Below, piece by piece: positions 6,997 to 10,014 of a DNA stretch of 10,014 nucleotides; the first letter of the stretch is position 1; every line of letters starts with the position of its first letter. Made by a program: the position numbers and the translations under genes. This DNA is from Deltaproteobacteria bacterium (GTDB lineage Bacteria > Desulfobacterota > Desulfomonilia > UBA1062). Below the pieces are notes generated by a model. It saw nothing but the letters and a program-made list of their open reading frames with translations. It was not told the DNA's origin and did not search any database. The stretch covers positions 1-10,014 of the forward strand of contig JAGVNP010000249.1 in assembly GCA_020053185.1 (NCBI GenBank), written 5' to 3'.

Positions 6997-7731
6997 ATGA
7001 AAAATTTTTCATATGAAAAAGATTCAGAGCCCTTTGAACAAACACTGATTCAGTCATTGCGAGGAGCGCAGCGACGTGGCAATCTTATAGGTAAATTGAG
7101 ATTGCTTCGCTTTGCTCGCAATGACAACGTGGGTATTATACAAAGATCTCGTTCTTTGGCAGCAGCAAAGCGTATCCTGCTTTGCAGAATCCGCCGTGTC
7201 ATGCTGGCGTTTTTTGCTGTGCTCATGATCACCTTAGGGCTAAGTTTTCCGATTGCCCAAGCTAGCCAGCCCACAGAGGCCCAGGTCAAGGCTGCCTTCA
7301 TATACAACTTTGCAAAATTCACCGAATGGCCATCATATTTGCTCAGAGATCCGGATAAGCCTTTTGTTATCGGTGTGCTTGGAGATGATGAATTTTATGA
7401 AGCGCTCAAAGAGGTTGTTAAAGAAAAGAGTGTGCAGGAAAGGCCGGTTTCTGTCAGGCGCATTACCAAGGCAGAGGATGGAAGATCGTGCCATGTGCTT
7501 TATATTGGGGATTCTCAGGAAGAAAATATTACATATATATTTGATACACTAAAAGATTTTCACGTACTTACTGTGGGTGATATAAATGGATTTGCCAAAA
7601 AAGGAGGAATGATCAATTTTGTGCGTGAAGGCAAATTTATCCGTTTCGAGATCAATGTGAATGCGGTTGAGCGATCAGGGCTTAAGGTTAGCGCGCAGCT
7701 TCTAAAGCTGGCTAAGATTGTAAATAAATAG
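6997..7731 (+). CDS. YfiR/DUF4154 periplasmic protein with repeat-encoded N-terminal insert (YfiR-B)
   Basis: 244 residues, about 50 longer than YfiR-A, with all extra length at the N-terminus. Residues 11-51 are encoded by the palindromic element at 7027-7150 (readable as SLRGAQRRGNL and LRFARNDN). Next come a basic stretch (KRILLCRIRR, 58-67), a hydrophobic core (69-87) and likely signal cleavage after IAQA (residue 89). The mature part matches DUF4154: QVKAAFIYNFAKFTEWP (96-112), FVIGVLGDD, CHVLYIG (165-171), HVLTVGD, INFVREGKFIRFEINVNAV and a C-terminal LLKLAKIV. Only one mature cysteine, C165, remains; the second Cys of YfiR-A is Gly204 here. Its place 19 bp before a kinase with a YfiN-like periplasmic domain suggests that it binds and controls that kinase, as YfiR controls YfiN; this is inferred. 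The insert could still allow export because the basic, hydrophobic and cleavage regions lie after it, but the very long n-region is unusual. A shorter start is possible but lacks a ribosome binding site. Confidence 0.88.
   Translation: MKNFSYEKDSEPFEQTLIQSLRGAQRRGNLIGKLRLLRFARNDNVGIIQRSRSLAAAKRILLCRIRRVMLAFFAVLMITLGLSFPIAQASQPTEAQVKAAFIYNFAKFTEWPSYLLRDPDKPFVIGVLGDDEFYEALKEVVKEKSVQERPVSVRRITKAEDGRSCHVLYIGDSQEENITYIFDTLKDFHVLTVGDINGFAKKGGMINFVREGKFIRFEINVNAVERSGLKVSAQLLKLAKIVNK
7027..7150. repeat. MITE-like palindromic element, copy 2 (124 bp, inside YfiR-B gene)
   Basis: The right end ATTATACAAAGATCTC (7135-7150) matches the right end of copy 1 with two changes. The left end GAGCCCTTTGAACAAA (7027-7042) matches the GAGACCTTTGCATAAT pattern at 12 of 16. 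The core runs from GTCATTGCGAGGAGCG at 7053 to CTCGCAATGAC ending at 7125, plainly related to copy 1, with a shorter central loop. No perfect target duplication remains: the flanks are ATTCA and GTTCT, sharing three positions. It lies wholly inside an open reading frame and contributes no stop codon in that frame. Confidence 0.78.
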
Positions 7732-7750
7732 ACTGGACAGCGTTGGTATA

Positions 7751-9646
7751 ATGAAAAATTTCCAAAAATTTTCTTTGAAGCAGAAATTGTTATGGATAAG
7801 TATAATCGCAGGTATTTTAACTGTTATCCTCGCCACTATTGGACTGATGTCATATGAGAGGGTTACCTATAGAAAGAACATGGTTGAAGAGCTTTCTACC
7901 CAGGCAGAGATTATCGGATATAATGCAAGCTCTGCACTGGTATTTAATGATCCAATATCAGCCCAGTCGACCCTGAGTGCACTCAAGGCCAAAACAGGAA
8001 TTACCTCGGCAGGCATCTATAATGCGCAAGGCCAGTTGTTCGCAACGTATTTTGCTATTGAAAAAGGCACGATGCCTGAGACTTTGTCTGATCTCGACGA
8101 CAGATACTTCTTCGAGCAGAGCCATCTGGAGATGTTCAAGCGCATCATGCTCGAAGGTGAGTTCATTGGCGTGATCTATTTGCAACATGACCTCAAGGCA
8201 TTTAAAACCCGTCTTGCGCTGTATGCAATAATCGTTATTGGTGTGTTTGTCATAACACAAATCCTGTCATTCTTTGTAGTCTCTCTGCTGCAGCAAAAGA
8301 TCATTCATCCGCTTATTGGTCTTACAAAAGCTGCACAGGTAGTTTCTGATAAAAAGGATTATTCTATCCGCGTTGAAAAAGAGAGCCAGGATGAGATAGG
8401 CTCCCTTGTTGACGGCTTTAATGAAATGCTTACCCAGATCCAGGCGCGGGATATTGAGCTGCAAAAGGCGCGTGACGGGTTGGAGGTTCAGGTAAAGGAT
8501 CGCACCAGGGATCTTGAACAGGAGATACAGGTGCGCAAAATAGCAGAGGTGGCACTGCGAGACTCTGAAGATAAGTGGCGAAGGCTGTTTGAAGAGGCTC
8601 TTGATGCGATTTTTGTAGCTGATACTGTAACTGGTGAAATATTGGATTGCAACTATGCCGCCACTATTCTTATTGGTCGCTCAAAACAAGAAATAATCGG
8701 ACAGCTTCAGCGTATTCTGCATCCGCAAGCAGAGGCCGGTGAACAGTTTTCAGATACATTCAAGAAACACAGGACTGATGCAGAAGGCAGAATTCTTGAA
8801 GCTCAGGTGATTACAAAAGACGGTACCATCAAAGATGTGGAAATAAGGGCAAGTATAATTAATCTTGGCGGCAAAAAGGTTTTACAGGGCGCATTCCGCG
8901 ACATTTCCGAACGCAAGATTGCAGAACAAAAGCTTCAACATGCAATGGAAGAACTGGCCCGCTCCAACTCAGAGCTTCAGCAGTTTGCCTATGTGGCATC
9001 ACACGATCTTCAGGAGCCTCTCCGCATGGTGGCAAGTTTCAGCCAGCTGCTGGAAAAGCGCTATAAAGACAAGCTCGGCAAGGAAGCAGATGAGTTCATT
9101 GGTTTTGTGGTAGACGGAGCCAACCGCATGCAGCTGCTTATTAATGATCTTTTGCAGTATTCCCGCGTAGGCACACGCGGCAGGCCGTTTGAATCTATCG
9201 ATATGAATGTAATTCTCGGGCAGGCCATTACCAACTTGAGAATTGCCATAGAAGAGAGCAAGGCTATTATCACCAATACCGAGCTGCCGGTTGTAGTGGC
9301 TGACGAGACCCAGATGACACAGCTTATGCAGAACCTAATTGGTAATGCGATAAAATTCAGCAAAGAGTCTTATCCCAATATTCATATCGCAGCACATCAG
9401 GAGCAAGATGAATGGGTCTTCTCTGTGAAAGACAACGGAATCGGCATATCTCCTGAATACTATGAGAGGATATTTATTATATTCCAGAGGCTTCACAACA
9501 GAACTGAATATTCCGGAACAGGTATTGGACTTGCAATATGCAAAAGGATCATTGATCGGCATGGTGGGAAAATCTGGGTTACATCCGAGCCGGAAAACGG
9601 TTCAACCTTTTACTTCACCATTCCGATAAGAGAAAGGAGGGTATAA
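7751..9646 (+). CDS. membrane histidine kinase, CHASE8-like sensor, HAMP, PAS, HisKA, HATPase
   Basis: 631 residues. Domains in order: TM1 about 13-33; periplasmic CHASE8-like sensor about 37-152 (TQAEIIGYNASSALVFNDP at 50-68, then AGIYNAQGQLFATY at 87-100, resembling the periplasmic part of YfiN); TM2 about 156-179; HAMP about 180-233 (HPLIGLTKAAQVVS, DEIGSLVDGFNEM); coiled coil about 233-272; PAS about 273-388 ending in FRDISERK; second short coiled coil. The HisKA-type helix has the phospho-acceptor His418 in ASHDLQEPLR. The catalytic domain has an N box around N528-N532, G1 DNGIG (561-565), the F-box-like IFIIFQRLH and G2 GTGIGL (589-594), so the enzyme looks intact. The kinase end is of the type often paired with phytochrome-like/Rcp1 systems. 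It probably responds to YfiR-B (19 bp upstream) and phosphorylates the receiver protein encoded 3 nt downstream. The ribosome binding site is weak (no GGAGG before the ATG), so translation may depend on coupling with the preceding gene. Confidence 0.93.
   Translation: MKNFQKFSLKQKLLWISIIAGILTVILATIGLMSYERVTYRKNMVEELSTQAEIIGYNASSALVFNDPISAQSTLSALKAKTGITSAGIYNAQGQLFATYFAIEKGTMPETLSDLDDRYFFEQSHLEMFKRIMLEGEFIGVIYLQHDLKAFKTRLALYAIIVIGVFVITQILSFFVVSLLQQKIIHPLIGLTKAAQVVSDKKDYSIRVEKESQDEIGSLVDGFNEMLTQIQARDIELQKARDGLEVQVKDRTRDLEQEIQVRKIAEVALRDSEDKWRRLFEEALDAIFVADTVTGEILDCNYAATILIGRSKQEIIGQLQRILHPQAEAGEQFSDTFKKHRTDAEGRILEAQVITKDGTIKDVEIRASIINLGGKKVLQGAFRDISERKIAEQKLQHAMEELARSNSELQQFAYVASHDLQEPLRMVASFSQLLEKRYKDKLGKEADEFIGFVVDGANRMQLLINDLLQYSRVGTRGRPFESIDMNVILGQAITNLRIAIEESKAIITNTELPVVVADETQMTQLMQNLIGNAIKFSKESYPNIHIAAHQEQDEWVFSVKDNGIGISPEYYERIFIIFQRLHNRTEYSGTGIGLAICKRIIDRHGGKIWVTSEPENGSTFYFTIPIRERRV
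9636..9640 (+). promoter_or_regulatory. ribosome binding site of the response regulator inside the kinase 3' end
   Basis: GGAGG lies in the last codons of the kinase gene, 9 nt before the regulator ATG at 9650. The kinase stop (9644-9646) falls within the spacer, so the two genes are likely translationally coupled, which would keep kinase and regulator amounts linked. Confidence 0.7.
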
Positions 9647-9649
9647 ATT

Positions 9650-10014
9650 ATGACGGAACAATTATTATTAAAGCCCATAGACATACTGCTGGTAGAAGAT
9701 AACCCCGGCGATGTGCGTCTAACCATGGAGGCGCTCAAGGATGTCAAGATGAAGAACAACCTTTTTGTTGTTCACGATGGGGTGGAGGCAATAAGCTTTT
9801 TAAAGAGAGAAGGGCAATATAGCTCAATGCCGAAGCCTGATCTCATACTCCTTGACCTCAACTTGCCTAAGAAAGACGGCAGAGAGGTGCTCTCAGAGAT
9901 CAAGACCGACCCTGACTTAAAGTCTATCCCTGTGGTTGTTCTTACTATCTCAAAGGCAGAGGAAGATATTATCAAGGTCTACAAGCTTCATGCAAACTGC
10001 TACATCACCAAGCC
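9650..10014 (+). CDS. Rcp1-like response regulator (3' end missing)
   Basis: 121 complete codons are visible from the ATG, with no stop before the window ends. It is a receiver domain: acidic pair E16-D17 (ILLVEDNPGDVRLTMEAL), phospho-acceptor Asp69 in LILLDLNLPKKDG, switch Thr99 in VVVLT, and conserved Lys121 in CYITKP. The ED-NPGD opening, the HDGVEAISFL segment and the NCYITKP ending match the Rcp1 class of single-domain regulators that partner phytochrome-type kinases. By family length, only about 20 residues would be missing if it is single-domain; an output domain beyond the edge cannot be excluded. Its ATG is 3 nt after the kinase stop, so it is the obvious partner of that kinase. If it is a stand-alone receiver, it acts by protein contact or phosphotransfer rather than by binding DNA. 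Confidence 0.93.
   Translation, partial: MTEQLLLKPIDILLVEDNPGDVRLTMEALKDVKMKNNLFVVHDGVEAISFLKREGQYSSMPKPDLILLDLNLPKKDGREVLSEIKTDPDLKSIPVVVLTISKAEEDIIKVYKLHANCYITK

Noticed and set aside
7747..7752. TATAAT overlapping the kinase start codon as a promoter
   Set aside because: There is no -35 hexamer at 16-18 nt, and transcription from it would begin inside the gene; it is probably a chance match.

Overview
The window (10,014 bp) comes from a Gram-negative bacterium: it encodes three TonB-dependent outer-membrane receptors with C-terminal Phe barrel signatures, and two exported periplasmic proteins. All genes lie on the + strand, packed in operon style, with ATG starts and mostly strong GGAGG-like ribosome binding sites. 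Moderate GC and dispersed palindromic repeats of the 'GTCATTGCGAGGAGCG...CGCAATGAC' and 'GTCATTCCGGGC...GGGAATGA' kinds suggest Nitrospirota or Desulfobacterota. That placement is from memory of such genomes and is not proven here.

Layout: bases 1-1787 are the 3' part of receptor A. It is followed after 30 bp by a YfiR/DUF4154 periplasmic protein (YfiR-A, 1818-2399) and after about 100 bp by a complete receptor B (2501-4504). A 424-bp gene-free gap (4505-4928) holds two unrelated palindromic repeats, one of them a MITE-like element with terminal inverted repeats and a candidate 5-bp target duplication. Then comes a tight four-gene run: receptor C (4929-6977), a second YfiR protein (YfiR-B, 6997-7731), a membrane-bound CHASE8-like/HAMP/PAS histidine kinase (7751-9646) and an Rcp1-like response regulator (9650 to beyond the window end).

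How the genes may work together (inference): in Pseudomonas, YfiR is a periplasmic repressor that binds the periplasmic sensor domain of the diguanylate cyclase YfiN. Here the protein with the YfiN-like input end carries a histidine kinase output instead of GGDEF and sits next to a receiver protein. The receptors have no N-terminal STN signalling domain, so they cannot use the FecR/FecI route. The arrangement suggests an outer-membrane-to-cytoplasm relay: ligand at receptor, YfiR in the periplasm, CHASE8-like kinase, then response regulator. Receptors and YfiR genes have multiplied locally (three and two copies) while only one kinase/regulator pair is visible, so several receptors may feed one kinase.

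The most striking sequence-level observation is that a second copy of the MITE-like palindrome lies inside the 5' coding part of YfiR-B. Element plus a 5-bp duplication would be 129 bp, or 43 codons, so the insertion keeps the frame and explains the unusually long N-terminus of this exported protein.
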